Assembly (NCBI GenBank): GCA_016932575.1
Contig: JAFGCO010000069.1
Coordinates: 1-64,000, forward strand
Direction: 5' to 3'
DNA length: 64,000 bases
Origin: a bacterium
GTDB taxonomy: Bacteria; Zhuqueibacterota; QNDG01; JAFGCO01
Part shown: positions 37,402 to 47,227 of the stretch, one piece after another
How positions within the stretch are numbered: the stretch's first letter is position 1
How the letters are laid out: each line of letters begins with the position of its first letter
Notes under the pieces: model-generated
Database searches by the model: none
The model's input: only the letters and a program-made list of their open reading frames with translations
What the model was told of the DNA's origin: nothing
Translations under genes and position numbers: made by a program

Positions 37402-38778
37402 ATGACAAAAAAAATAAATGCTCTTTTGTCTTTTTGTATTTTGCTCACAATCCCGATTTTGGCGCAATGGTCAAAGGCAGAAATGGAACGCATCAGCAGG
37501 CTGAATAACGAAGACCATCAATTGATGATGAAGAAGCTGGGGATAACGGAACTGCGTCCCGGTCCTTCAGCCAATCCTGATGCACCCAATGCCGCCAATG
37601 CCGATGAGGCAAAAGCTGCGCCTTATACTTCATTACCGGATCCGCTCGTATTTAACGACGGCACTGCGGTTGAAACAGCTTTGCAGTGGAAAAAACGCAA
37701 ACTCGAAATCTTTGAAGATTTTGACAGAGAAATAGTCGGACGGCTTCCCTCTGAAACACCGGCCGTCTCCTGGAAAGTGGTCTCTGAAAAAGACACAATG
37801 ACCGGAGACCGCCCTGTCACCACAAAACAGCTTGTCGGGCGTGTGGATAATTCGGTATACCCGGCAATTTCCGTGGATATTCAAATGACGCTTACAACTC
37901 CCCGAAATCATGCCGGACCTGTGCCGGTCATCATGGAATTCGGCTGGATGCTTCCAAAGGGCTGGAAAAGTCCATCGCCGGACGGCCCGACCTGGAAGGA
38001 GCAGGTGCTGGCAAAGGGCTGGGGTTATGCCATCTTAATTCCCACCAGTATCCAGGCGGACAACGGTGCCGGACTTCGGGAAGGAATTATTGGACTGGTG
38101 AACAAGGGGCAGCCTCGAAATCTGGACGACTGGGGCGCTTTGCGTGCCTGGGCATGGGGTGCAAGCCGGGCCGTCGATTATTTTAAGACGAATCCCGATG
38201 TCGATGAAACGCGTGTGGCCATTGAAGGCCTGTCAAGATACGGCAAAGCGGCCCTCATCGCTTTGGCTTATGAGCCGCGGATTGCGATCGGATTGATCGG
38301 TTCATCCGGAGCCGGAGGCGCCAAAATACTGCGCCGCATTTTCGGGGAACAGGTGGAAAACCTGGCGTCATCCGGAGAGTACCACTGGTTCGCTCCCAAC
38401 TTTATAAAATATGCGGGCCCGTTGACGGCGCAGGATTTACCGGTTGATGCCCATGAACTGATTGCTTTATGCGCTCCAAGGCCGGTTTTTATCAGCGTGG
38501 GATCGCCTGATGTGGAAGGGACATGGATAGATGCCAGGGGAATGTTTCTTGCAGGCGTTCACGCCGGTCCGGTGTACGAACTTTTGGGAAAAAAGGGCCT
38601 CGGTGTATCGGAATTTCCTCCTCAGGAAACGGCCATCATCGAGGGAGATATTGCATTTCGGCAGCATGCCGGCGGCCATACTGTCGGTCCCAATTGGCCG
38701 GCATTTATCCAATTTGCCGAAAGATATTTTATTAAAAACCGTCCTTCGGTAAATGAAAAGGGACACAAGACGAATTGA
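37402..38778 (+). CDS. Secreted CE15-like (glucuronoyl esterase) hydrolase
   Basis: A 458-residue exported enzyme with signal peptide MTKKINALLSFCILLTIPILA; AAGGAT precedes ATG 37402, so the upstream open frame from 37312 is not needed. The nucleophile serine is in IEGLSRYGKAALIA, matching the G-x-S-R-x-G-K motif of CE15. SGAGGAKILRR and the histidine in HAGGHTVGPNW also fit. CE15 enzymes cleave esters between lignin alcohols and glucuronoxylan. I prefer this over acetyl xylan esterase because of the Arg after the serine. It lies just after the signalling cassette but is probably transcribed separately. Confidence 0.82.
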   Translation: MTKKINALLSFCILLTIPILAQWSKAEMERISRLNNEDHQLMMKKLGITELRPGPSANPDAPNAANADEAKAAPYTSLPDPLVFNDGTAVETALQWKKRKLEIFEDFDREIVGRLPSETPAVSWKVVSEKDTMTGDRPVTTKQLVGRVDNSVYPAISVDIQMTLTTPRNHAGPVPVIMEFGWMLPKGWKSPSPDGPTWKEQVLAKGWGYAILIPTSIQADNGAGLREGIIGLVNKGQPRNLDDWGALRAWAWGASRAVDYFKTNPDVDETRVAIEGLSRYGKAALIALAYEPRIAIGLIGSSGAGGAKILRRIFGEQVENLASSGEYHWFAPNFIKYAGPLTAQDLPVDAHELIALCAPRPVFISVGSPDVEGTWIDARGMFLAGVHAGPVYELLGKKGLGVSEFPPQETAIIEGDIAFRQHAGGHTVGPNWPAFIQFAERYFIKNRPSVNEKGHKTN

Positions 38779-38863
38779 AAAAATAAATTCAATCGGACAT
38801 CATTTTTCTGTTCCTCAGCCTCAAAGGTTTGAAGCAAAAACATTCAAAGAAGGAGATCAAATA

Positions 38864-39331
38864 ATGCCTCAGCTCGTCAAAGGGGGCAAATATGTATTCG
38901 GCTGGTCTCATGTCTCAGACTCAGGAAAAATACGCATTCCGGAGGAAGCACGGGACGAATACAACTTACTACCGTTTGATAAAATCATTATCATGAGCGG
39001 CAGCAGAACATCAAAAGGATTTTCTGTCACAAAAACCGATCTGATCAAAAAATGCGTGATTTACAGGAAATTGTCAGCATATAAGGATTTAATCCGTTTT
39101 CAGGAATTACCGGATGGGTACATACAGGAGAAAGATAAAGTATTCACATGGTCTGAAATTGATAGGAAAGGTTATTTTAAAATAAGTAAGGATATTTTAT
39201 ACCGGTATCATGTGAATCCGGGAGAAAAGGTACTGGTCGGCAGAGGCAGCGGTTATGCTCTGGCTTTTATAAAGACGGGATCGATTGTTAAAGAAGCGTT
39301 AAAACATCCGGAATTGACTGTCTATGCATAG
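38864..39331 (+). CDS. Tandem SpoVT/AbrB-like DNA-binding-fold protein
   Basis: A 155-residue protein. ATG 38864 is chosen, with AAGGAG 9 bases upstream. The N-terminal half has KGGKYVFGWSHVSDSGKIRI then PEEARDEYNLLPFDKIII, the swapped-hairpin pattern. The C-terminal half repeats it: VFTWSEIDRKGYFKIS and ILYRYHVNPGEKVLVGRGSG. Two such units in one chain would make a single AbrB-like barrel. Proteins with the MPQLVKGGKYVFGW start occur in methanogens and Firmicutes, I believe, without known function. It could be a transcription regulator or an antitoxin; no toxin gene is adjacent. Confidence 0.65.
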   Translation: MPQLVKGGKYVFGWSHVSDSGKIRIPEEARDEYNLLPFDKIIIMSGSRTSKGFSVTKTDLIKKCVIYRKLSAYKDLIRFQELPDGYIQEKDKVFTWSEIDRKGYFKISKDILYRYHVNPGEKVLVGRGSGYALAFIKTGSIVKEALKHPELTVYA

Positions 39332-39386
39332 ATTTCTCTTATGATGCACCACGATTGGATCGCATGTCAAAGCAAATGCATGGATG

Positions 39387-39740
39387 TTATGTCGTATCCC
39401 GCAAAGCGGTGTGAGATATCTTTTTCTTTTTAGGTTTTGGTTCGGGAAGTTCTCTTGCTGTAATTTGTATTAAACAACTTATCCAATCTCGATCCTCAAT
39501 TCTGTCATCGATAAGAAATGCCAGCTTTGCACGCGGATAAGGCGGCGCTTCAACAACGTCTCCTATGAAAGACCGTCCTCCGGATGTCGGCTTAACATAT
39601 AGCTGATTATCGCATATCAACGCAACAACTTTACGATCACTGTAAACCACATACTCTCCGAACATTTTCCGATATGTAATAACACCTGCGTTGTTAATTT
39701 GATCAACAACAAATTCAACAAAACTCAAATCAGAAGCCAT
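39387..39740 (-). CDS. TfoX N-terminal domain protein
   Basis: A 117-residue protein matching the TfoX/Sxy N-terminal domain: LSFVEFVVDQINNAGVITYR, KMFGEYVVYSDRKVVALICD and LYVKPTSGG are typical. There is no C-terminal TfoX domain, and the tail is basic (PEPKPKKKKISHTALRD). ATG 39740 is supported by AGGA 7 bases upstream. Sxy/TfoX regulates competence in gammaproteobacteria, but short single-domain relatives have no established role. It is convergent with the AbrB-like gene (56-base gap). Confidence 0.8.
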   Translation of the reverse strand: MASDLSFVEFVVDQINNAGVITYRKMFGEYVVYSDRKVVALICDNQLYVKPTSGGRSFIGDVVEAPPYPRAKLAFLIDDRIEDRDWISCLIQITARELPEPKPKKKKISHTALRDTT

Positions 39741-39969
39741 TTTCTGTCCTATTGAATGTCTGTACAGATATTTTTCACAAGCAACAAACCGAAAATGAAT
39801 CTGCATCCCGACAATAAGACGGGCCGCTGCATCCCTATGTGACTGTTCAAGTGATGCGGCGTATTATTGAACGCATTCCAACGGAAACCGTGGGAATGAA
39901 AAAAAATATGCTTTTAACCGCCGGTCATACAGAATTATATGGATTGAAAAAACAGGCGGACAGATCGCC

Positions 39970-41937
39970 CTACTTCGATCCTTCCGTCAGCCCTTTCCAG
40001 TCATCGGTGCGGAACGGTGATGCGGGCAGGCCTTCTTTATTATACAAATTCACATCATGCGGATTGGCCGCCCAGCCGTACCGGACCGAGATCGGCATTT
40101 TAATGTCAGGATGCCAGACCCGGACATTGTCTTTGCCGGTGATCTCGGCCTTTGCCCAGTGAAACACGCTGTCCTGACCTGCGATGGTGAATCCTTTCAG
40201 ATAACCGTAACGGTCCTTGACCGCCAGACCGCTTCCCGCATGTTTGAATTGAATCTGAACGGCATCTTTTTTTGTTTTCATGGATTCATAAACCGGTCCG
40301 GAATAAACCACATCCTCGCCGTATACAATCTTACGCGCAGCCAGGGCCAGCCGGTGTCCGACATCCTGTTTGTTGCGGGGATGAATATCACCGGCTTCAC
40401 CAATGTCGATGGTAACGGCCATGGCGGTATTTTTCTCATCCAGGGCCATAAGCTGCGCCTCGCGCAGTTCCGCCCAATCACTTCCGGCCGGGGTATCACT
40501 CGGAGCCATATAATTGGCCAATTGGACAAAAAGGAAGGGAAAATCCTCATTCCACTGTTCGCGCCAGTCACGGATCATAAGCGGAAAAAGCACGCGGTAT
40601 TGATACGCCCGTCCCGCATTGTTTTCACCCTGGTACCAGATCACGCCCTGCATTGCGTAGGGAATGATCGGATGTACCATTCCGTTGAAAAGCAGGGAGG
40701 GATAACTGTTCGGTCCGGGTTGAGCCGGACGCTTCATCTCGTTTCCGTATCCGACCTGGTAGCGCCATTCGCCGGCCAGGGACCGCTTTTCAGAAGACGT
40801 CCGGATAAAAAGTTGTTCCGGCTTGCCCCATAAACCCCCACCGCCTGTATAGTCTTCCACCCGCACAACCAGGGTATTCGGTCCTGATTGCAGTACTTTG
40901 GAGGGGATCGTATATTTTCTCGGCACGTTGTATTTTTCCCACATCTCTCCCACCTTTTTCCCATTGACGAATGTTTCATCCGAATCATCGATCGGTCCGA
41001 GTGACAGAAAAATATCCGTCTCCGCTTCGGAGTCCGTCAATTCAAAGGTGGTACGGAACCAGACCACGCCATCGAGCCCGGGCAGTCCGTCCGCTTCCCA
41101 GAGACAGGGCAGGGACATCACAGGCCATTCACCGACATTCAAATGCGGATCTGCCCAGACGGGATCCCCTGCTTCCATGCCCCTGTCTTTGGTACGAAGA
41201 GATTCAAGCCAGGCCTTGTAAACAGAATCTGCTTTCACCAACATTTGCTCAACAGACAGCTGTTCTGTTTCATCTCCGGAATTTTTAAAATCGGGATGGG
41301 TTCTGATCGCTGCCGGACTGATCCAGGTTTCAATGTCCGTACCGCCCCAATTCATGCTGATTAATCCGACCGGCACGTTTTGTGTTTGATGAATCTCGCG
41401 GCCGAATAAATAACCGATCGCCGAGAATCCCGGTACGGTCATCGGCGTACATACAGCCCATGCCCCGTCCGGCAGGTCAGCTTCGGGCTTTACCCCGATC
41501 CGGTTGTACACTTGAAATAATCGGATGTTCGGGTAATCCGCACCTGCCATTTCCTCCTCTGCGTTATTGACCAGCGAAAGCGGCCATTCCATGTTGGACT
41601 GGCCCGAGCAGATCCAGACTTCACCCACCATGACATCATCAAAGATCACAACATTGCTGCCTTCAACCGTCATCTGATGCGGCCCGCCCGCCTCCATCGC
41701 ATCCAGGGCAATATCCCATGTGCCGTCCTCTTCTGCAGTCACGGTGGTTTCCTGACCCGACAGTCTGACAGTGACCTGTTCGCCGGGATTTGCCCAGCCC
41801 CAGACCGGTATACCATGATTTCGCTGAAGAACCATATGGTCTGAAAAAATCCGGGGCAGATGCACCTCTGACCAAAGGCTTTCAACCAATAGGATAATCA
41901 ATATGGCAGCGGGAACATACAATTTTGATAATTTCAT
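39970..41937 (-). CDS. Secreted sialate O-acetylesterase / carbohydrate acetylesterase
   Basis: A 655-residue exported SGNH-type esterase with a strong Shine-Dalgarno site (AAGGAG). It begins like family members with LPRIFSDHMVLQRNHGIPVW. The catalytic serine is in WICSGQSNMEWPL. GVIWYQGENNAG holds the oxyanion asparagine, and GDIHPRNKQDVGHRLA carries the Asp-x-x-His pair. A beta-sandwich is inserted in the middle (TETFELTDSEAETDIFLS-like region, about 290-400). It removes acetyl groups from sialic acids or plant glycans; with CE15, GH26 and GH43 genes nearby, deacetylation of plant polysaccharide seems more likely here, which is inference. Confidence 0.9.
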   Translation of the reverse strand: MKLSKLYVPAAILIILLVESLWSEVHLPRIFSDHMVLQRNHGIPVWGWANPGEQVTVRLSGQETTVTAEEDGTWDIALDAMEAGGPHQMTVEGSNVVIFDDVMVGEVWICSGQSNMEWPLSLVNNAEEEMAGADYPNIRLFQVYNRIGVKPEADLPDGAWAVCTPMTVPGFSAIGYLFGREIHQTQNVPVGLISMNWGGTDIETWISPAAIRTHPDFKNSGDETEQLSVEQMLVKADSVYKAWLESLRTKDRGMEAGDPVWADPHLNVGEWPVMSLPCLWEADGLPGLDGVVWFRTTFELTDSEAETDIFLSLGPIDDSDETFVNGKKVGEMWEKYNVPRKYTIPSKVLQSGPNTLVVRVEDYTGGGGLWGKPEQLFIRTSSEKRSLAGEWRYQVGYGNEMKRPAQPGPNSYPSLLFNGMVHPIIPYAMQGVIWYQGENNAGRAYQYRVLFPLMIRDWREQWNEDFPFLFVQLANYMAPSDTPAGSDWAELREAQLMALDEKNTAMAVTIDIGEAGDIHPRNKQDVGHRLALAARKIVYGEDVVYSGPVYESMKTKKDAVQIQFKHAGSGLAVKDRYGYLKGFTIAGQDSVFHWAKAEITGKDNVRVWHPDIKMPISVRYGWAANPHDVNLYNKEGLPASPFRTDDWKGLTEGSK

Positions 41938-42055
41938 GGCCGGCTCCTTTTGTTTATATTGTGTATTAGGAAATCCGTTTGGCTTTTATCCCGGTTAAGA
42001 TATACGGAACGATCTAAGTCTCATGATATGTAAAATTGGTTTTTCTTGGATGCAC

Positions 42056-42082
42056 GCCCCCGGCTTGATGATTGCCGGGGGC
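42056..42082. terminator. Strong GC hairpin between the acetylesterase and the 42150 gene
   Basis: A perfect 9-bp stem, GCCCCCGGC (42056-42064) with GCCGGGGGC (42074-42082), around a 9-base loop. It lies 68 bases past the stop of the minus-strand 42150 gene, where a terminator is expected, but no T-run follows on that strand. It could be a T-less terminator or a repeat hairpin. Confidence 0.5.
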
Positions 42083-42149
42083 ATGTACCACACGATTTCT
42101 GTCTGGTGATGTTAACGATCCGGGGCATCCGGCAGAAAATGCGTATCGT

Positions 42150-43199
42150 CTATTCCATCAACATCATTTTCCTGACCTGATGAAACTGTCCGGACCTCAT
42201 CTGATACAAATAGAGCCCGGAAGGCAATTGATCCGCATGAAACCGTACATGATGCGTTCCCTGTTCCAGCTTTTCATTGACAAGTACAGTCACCAGTTCT
42301 CCCAGGGCATTATGCACGGTTAAGGTGGTCTCCCCTGCTTCAGGCAAAGCAAACGAGATGTCTGTATAAGGATTAAAAGGATTCGGATAATTCTGATTTA
42401 AAGAGAAGCCATCCGCAACAGGTCTTGTTTTGCTCTCAATTGCTGTTTCATCCTCGAGTATCCATTGAATCCCTGCCTGAATAAGCTGAAAGCCTTCATT
42501 CGTGATAAAATCATTGGCCGTTGCATTTATACCCACGGCGGCGCAGCGATTCTCAGATACCATAGAACCGTCTTTTACATTTTCGGCATTATACAGTACA
42601 GTCCCCTTCTCAACACCCATAACAACCACTCTTGTCACATCCGCAGATAACACAGCAATCGGAATATGGTCGACCTGGGGAACAGAATAGGTTAAAATCG
42701 ACCCGTTCGGATCGTTGGTACCGTCTGCAATAATGAGCTCGGTTCCTGTGGGGTATCCGGCAGCCAGGGGATGATCGCCATTGACAATCGTGACGAGTTG
42801 TTCCGGAGAATTTTCATAATAGGTCGTTGAAGTATTTGTGGGCACCCAGCCTGTAATGTCCCATTTGCTGGACCATAATTCTGTGTAAAATATCGGAACC
42901 GGCGCGCCTTTTAAGTCATCCGTATCACTTGAGCTGATCGATTCGCTCACGAAAATGAAATCATATAATTTGAAATCCTCCGCATAATAAAAATGATTAT
43001 TGACATCGTCTCCGGTGGCAATCTCCACGTCATACAGTGCTCGCAGCCAATCGACAATAATCACATCATTTGCATGCGGTCCGGCTTCTTCAGAGATATA
43101 CAGACAAGTGGTATTCTGTGTGAGCACATTTCCGGCAAACAGACAGAAAATGAGAACCGCCAAAACCTTTGAGCCTAAACTTCTTTCGCATTTAAACAT
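42150..43199 (-). CDS. Secreted protein with sorting domain, GATase/ThuA-like N-terminal part
   Basis: A 349-residue protein. Start ATG 43199 has GGAGG 7 bases upstream (ATG 43205 is too close). After the signal peptide, a Rossmann-like domain of about 220 residues starts TTCLYISEEAGPHANDV and includes LYDFIFVSESISSSD and GDHPLAAGYPTGTELII, resembling the class I glutamine amidotransferase/ThuA fold. I see no convincing catalytic Cys-His pair. The end is a sorting domain with [16 protein letters not shown] and the final RKMMLME. The function is unknown. Confidence 0.72.
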   Translation of the reverse strand: MFKCERSLGSKVLAVLIFCLFAGNVLTQNTTCLYISEEAGPHANDVIIVDWLRALYDVEIATGDDVNNHFYYAEDFKLYDFIFVSESISSSDTDDLKGAPVPIFYTELWSSKWDITGWVPTNTSTTYYENSPEQLVTIVNGDHPLAAGYPTGTELIIADGTNDPNGSILTYSVPQVDHIPIAVLSADVTRVVVMGVEKGTVLYNAENVKDGSMVSENRCAAVGINATANDFITNEGFQLIQAGIQWILEDETAIESKTRPVADGFSLNQNYPNPFNPYTDISFALPEAGETTLTVHNALGELVTVLVNEKLEQGTHHVRFHADQLPSGLYLYQMRSGQFHQVRKMMLME

Positions 43200-43303
43200 A
43201 ATCATTCCTCCATTAATTTAAATGAATGGATGATTTCAGAAAAAATATCCCCCTTTTCACCGGGGTGAACGCAAATGGTTATTTTACGCTTTTTATCGGT
43301 CCT

Positions 43304-44437
43304 TTATCGTAAAAGAAGCAGCTTGTGTCTGTTCCGGAATAAAATTTCATTTTGCTTCTTCATGACGATTTGATAAAAGTACAATCCCGAGGATTGTTTT
43401 TCTGCGTTCCAGCGTATATCATAAGATCCGGATGGCCTCCAGTCGTCCACGGGTTTTGCGACCTCCTGCCCCAGTGTGTTGTATATCTGAAGGGTGACGT
43501 GACACGGATCCGGGAGTTGATAGCGGATGTGAGTCATCGCATTGAACGGGTTAGGGTGATTTTGCATAAGTCTGAATTCCCGCGGGGGATTGCTCATATT
43601 GTCCCGGAGTACCGGACTGGCGGGGCCCACGGTAAATGAACCGTTCTGGATGAAAACCGGAGGAACGCCTTCGTTAAGTACGACTTCATCCAGAATCAGA
43701 TCGCAGGAATTTCCATCAGTCCCCAGGACCTTGAAAGCAACATTGACCAGCGTGCCTCTCCTTTGAAGAGAGAAGATACCGGCCATGGCGATGCGAACCT
43801 GTCCGGCCTGCGGCGAATGGACGGCGGGGCTGCCCCAGTCTTCAGCCGCGGTGTTCTCAGTCAATACACTCTGATATTCAAGGATAGTGTGATCAAATGA
43901 CAGGAGGAGTTCTGCTGAAAGAATATCACTGTCATACAGGGGACCCAGCATAACGGGAACAGTAACCACGCTGTCTGTTTCCGCCGAGTGTTGACCCAGA
44001 GACACCTGCACGGTGCCTCCCGAAGTGCCTCCTGACAGGACCGCAAATAAGACATCGGTTGAAAGCGACCATAGCACAGAATCCGAGAATAATAATGTGG
44101 CCGTTATACCATTGACCTTGAAGGTTAATTTGTCTCCCTCCCGGGCGCCTTCGTCCACAGGTGTTTCCGGATCATCGCCGAATACGGCAATCAGGCCGAA
44201 CTCACCGGATCTCGAAACAATGGATTGGCCGCAGATCACGCTGTCCGGATCATAGACATCGATGCATGTGCCAGGTCCGGCTTCTGTTCCATCGGCATAA
44301 TAAACCGACCCGTGAATATTCATCCATTGGATGGTGACAACCGGGTGCTGTGCTGACGATAAAGCAGAGCAGAGCAGTAATCCGACAACAGGTATCATCC
44401 TGCTGAACCGGTTTCCTTTTTGCATCCATGACCACAT
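43304..44437 (-). CDS. Secreted cohesin-domain protein with sorting domain
   Basis: A 377-residue protein. Start ATG 44437 has GGGAGG 7 bases upstream and overlaps the stop of the preceding gene (TAATG), so the two are translationally coupled. After a signal peptide come a short beta domain (HGSVYYADGTEAGPGTC), then a cohesin-like domain at about 150-275 (VTVPVMLGPLYDSDILSAEL, LSFDHTILEYQSV, and VRIAMAGIFSLQRRGTLVNV). A sorting domain follows (QNHPNPFNAMTHIRYQL). Cohesins bind dockerins; a dockerin-like module is encoded in the first gene of this same operon (47228-49927). Confidence 0.78.
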   Translation of the reverse strand: MWSWMQKGNRFSRMIPVVGLLLCSALSSAQHPVVTIQWMNIHGSVYYADGTEAGPGTCIDVYDPDSVICGQSIVSRSGEFGLIAVFGDDPETPVDEGAREGDKLTFKVNGITATLLFSDSVLWSLSTDVLFAVLSGGTSGGTVQVSLGQHSAETDSVVTVPVMLGPLYDSDILSAELLLSFDHTILEYQSVLTENTAAEDWGSPAVHSPQAGQVRIAMAGIFSLQRRGTLVNVAFKVLGTDGNSCDLILDEVVLNEGVPPVFIQNGSFTVGPASPVLRDNMSNPPREFRLMQNHPNPFNAMTHIRYQLPDPCHVTLQIYNTLGQEVAKPVDDWRPSGSYDIRWNAEKQSSGLYFYQIVMKKQNEILFRNRHKLLLLR

Positions 44438-47184
44438 TATAAACCCTCCCAAGGATTATCAGGATTGTAGGGGTAAAAATCGATGGAAATATAGCTGTGC
44501 TCAGAGCATGAGAACGCATTGTCGATCTCAAAATCGCCATGACTCCAGTAAAGATATTGTACGTACTGGCAGGTGCTCTCTGATTGTTCTTCACGTGCAT
44601 GATAGTAGAGATCCTGAAGATCAATCGAGCAGGGCACATTGCTTCCCCTGATTTCCTCAATAAGCCCCCCTTCTTCATCCCAGAAAATTTTTGCCGAGAA
44701 GTCAATGACATTCGAAAATAGATCATACCAGATTGTAAAATGATCCAGTTTGCTTTCATTCAATGCAGGGCATCGTATCATGTCTGGGGCTGTTCCGACA
44801 AACTCGGTTCCGTTAAACAAACCAACCGCACAGAAGCTGAAATCAGACATATAATCCGGATTTGTTACTTCATCCTCATATTTGAGTACGGTACTGACAT
44901 TCCCGAAATAGATCTTGGCCCGCATATGCTGCTGTTCTTCAAGATACACCGTGAGATCAATGGGAATCTTCATGGTTGTCAAATAGTCATGCCGACTGTT
45001 CATGACAGCAACCAGGAGATCCGAGTCGTCCTGGATCAGGGATTGAAGAGAACCTATGGTAAAAGTACCGGTTCCCTGAATACCGTCGATGAAGGACAAT
45101 TGATCGTCATGGATGGAATACACATACAGATGCACATAGTCCGGATCGAACATGTCATGGTCGGAATGGAGAAAAAACCGCAGCAGCTTGTTATTCTGAA
45201 TGGACGGGCAATTGAGATTGATACGAAACAGTCCCGTGGAAAGTGTATGGTATTCCTGATCCAGATTTTCCCCTTCTAAGTTTTCGCTGTCGATGTTGAT
45301 CTGGTCTAGGTTCTTTATGGATTCTATAAATACACGGCTCTGAACATTGTAGATATTCCCCTTTAAGTACTCATTCACATACAAAGGATACCATTCATAG
45401 GTGTCCATTTCCAGGCTTTCAACAATGGCATCCATTTGATGATACGAATGATATTTATTATCGGACATGTTCAGCAATTTTTGGAAAAATACAGGGATAA
45501 TCTCTTCGTGGTTCGGGTGATAGGTCGTAATAAATTCAATCAATGTGGTCATGCTGGCTCTGAATTCATAATTTTCTTTTCTGAATACTGAGAGACCCAA
45601 ATCTGTATACCACCCCTCGCCGTTCAGCGCCAGCACTTCGGCGCCGTTGAATCCCGGGGGGATATAAGCTGCCGGATTATCCGTGAATCTTCCCATCGCC
45701 CATAATCTCACAGCATCGTCCAGCCAGGATTGAAGCAAGTAAAAATCGGGATAGACGTCGTTCATAAGAACGAAAAATGCGGCACCTGCGGCTTCTTGAC
45801 GAATCAGGGGCCTGTTCTCTACTCTGAGTTTATTCGGATCAAACAGGATATGAATTTTGTGGTTGTCATCGATAACTGCCGAGCTGAAGGCTTGAGGGTC
45901 TTTTGGAGATCCCAGGCGGATTTCCTGATGAAAGTCGCACTGAAATCCCATGCCTATATACTCCTGGCAGGCGGCTTCCAGGTAATCCACAAGAGTTGTT
46001 AACTCAGGGTAATCTTCGAGACTCTCGATGCATTTCAATGTAAAATGCTGGGTAGTATGGTATTTAAAATGAGATAGTCCCCCGCAGTCAAATACCATGA
46101 CCAATACATCCCCTGCGGTTATATGCGACAATATTAGCCCTGCGGAATCGTCCGGATTGATTTTTGACAGACCGGAGCCAGCCGGGATGACGGCCTGGAT
46201 ATATTCCCCGGATACTATCGCCGGAAGCGCTTCCCATGCGGTTTCTTCGTCCCCGGAAAAGAGATTCACGGCGCTTCGCCCTAATTCGACTATTTGTGTG
46301 TCCCCGGGTGCGGCGTTCATTTTAAAATAAACCTGCAGGGGCTTGTGAAAATCCGCAGGGATCCCTTCAACTCGGAACATCCGGGTTTCACTGCTGTTGC
46401 CGAACGGATAATGTCCGGAATAATCATAAACAGACAGCACAGTCGATGTTTCGAAGGCGTTGGCCGGCACGATCAGACTGAATTCGCCGGTCTCCACAGT
46501 TCCGCCTTCGGTTCCAACGGCTGCTGAAGCGAGAAGCGTCATTTCATCACCGGCCGGATAGATCAGGGTTCCTGCCTCGTCCGTCTCAATGCGGATGCCG
46601 TATCCGGGACACAGAACCCTGAGCGTGTTCACCGTGCTCAGGATGGGATAGTAGGATAAAGCGCCACTCGCCCTCTGGCCATGGTCGAATCCATTGGGGT
46701 CGATGGTTTTAACCGACACCAGCGAATCAAGGATGGATTCCAGAGCGGTGTCCACGGATTGGTTGCCGGAGGGTAGATAGGCGACCAGGTTCACGCCTTT
46801 AGTGACGGGTATAGGCGTTGTCACCGGTATGACCGTGCCGGTCACACTCAGGTCCCGGTCGGCCAGCATATGAATGAAGTAGCCGTGCAGAGGATTGAAT
46901 ATCTGTAAGGCAGATAAATCCGGGTGACCGGGATCGTAAATCTGCTCAACGCCGTTCTCATAGCCGACAACACGATCGTAATACCCCGAAATCGAGGCAA
47001 GTACCGCTTCGATTTGCAGGTTTGTGGGAGTGACATTGACGGAGTAACAGTTCCAGCCTGCTTTCAGTAAAACCGTGGCAGTGGTCGTTTGCGCGGACAG
47101 AGAATCGGTATGAATAACCGTTGGCACCAGTCCTGCCGCCCAAAGCAGGATGCCAATCTGAATAAAATGTCTGTTTCTTAACAT
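44437..47184 (-). CDS. Large secreted protein of unknown function
   Basis: A 915-residue protein, second gene of a three-gene operon. A signal peptide (FIQIGILLWAAGLVP) is followed by two tandem modules of a type common in FCB secreted proteins: LLKAGWNCYSVNV with LHGYFIHM, and KGVNLVAYLPSGNQ with CPGYGIRI. The middle contains beta regions and a helical stretch (about 400-640) with a possible peptidase-like build, but I found no HExxH or serine motif. There is no sorting domain; the end is YPYNPDNPWEGL. GTG 47196 is an alternative start, and no good Shine-Dalgarno site was seen for either. The stop overlaps the next start. Confidence 0.6.
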   Translation of the reverse strand: MLRNRHFIQIGILLWAAGLVPTVIHTDSLSAQTTTATVLLKAGWNCYSVNVTPTNLQIEAVLASISGYYDRVVGYENGVEQIYDPGHPDLSALQIFNPLHGYFIHMLADRDLSVTGTVIPVTTPIPVTKGVNLVAYLPSGNQSVDTALESILDSLVSVKTIDPNGFDHGQRASGALSYYPILSTVNTLRVLCPGYGIRIETDEAGTLIYPAGDEMTLLASAAVGTEGGTVETGEFSLIVPANAFETSTVLSVYDYSGHYPFGNSSETRMFRVEGIPADFHKPLQVYFKMNAAPGDTQIVELGRSAVNLFSGDEETAWEALPAIVSGEYIQAVIPAGSGLSKINPDDSAGLILSHITAGDVLVMVFDCGGLSHFKYHTTQHFTLKCIESLEDYPELTTLVDYLEAACQEYIGMGFQCDFHQEIRLGSPKDPQAFSSAVIDDNHKIHILFDPNKLRVENRPLIRQEAAGAAFFVLMNDVYPDFYLLQSWLDDAVRLWAMGRFTDNPAAYIPPGFNGAEVLALNGEGWYTDLGLSVFRKENYEFRASMTTLIEFITTYHPNHEEIIPVFFQKLLNMSDNKYHSYHQMDAIVESLEMDTYEWYPLYVNEYLKGNIYNVQSRVFIESIKNLDQINIDSENLEGENLDQEYHTLSTGLFRINLNCPSIQNNKLLRFFLHSDHDMFDPDYVHLYVYSIHDDQLSFIDGIQGTGTFTIGSLQSLIQDDSDLLVAVMNSRHDYLTTMKIPIDLTVYLEEQQHMRAKIYFGNVSTVLKYEDEVTNPDYMSDFSFCAVGLFNGTEFVGTAPDMIRCPALNESKLDHFTIWYDLFSNVIDFSAKIFWDEEGGLIEEIRGSNVPCSIDLQDLYYHAREEQSESTCQYVQYLYWSHGDFEIDNAFSCSEHSYISIDFYPYNPDNPWEGL

Positions 47185-47227
47185 CGTTGGTTTCACTTTA
47201 TATTATTGGATTTGATACAATTTTCTT

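Noticed and set aside
40057-40833. 258-codon plus-strand frame
   Set aside because: Antisense to the sialate O-acetylesterase, a well-supported gene; a shadow frame.
42150-43199. Active ThuA or glutamine amidotransferase
   Set aside because: The fold resemblance is weak and no catalytic Cys-His pair could be identified.
43256-43269. Palindrome TTCACCGGGGTGAA as a terminator or operator
   Set aside because: A short single copy with no T-run; it cannot be assigned a role.
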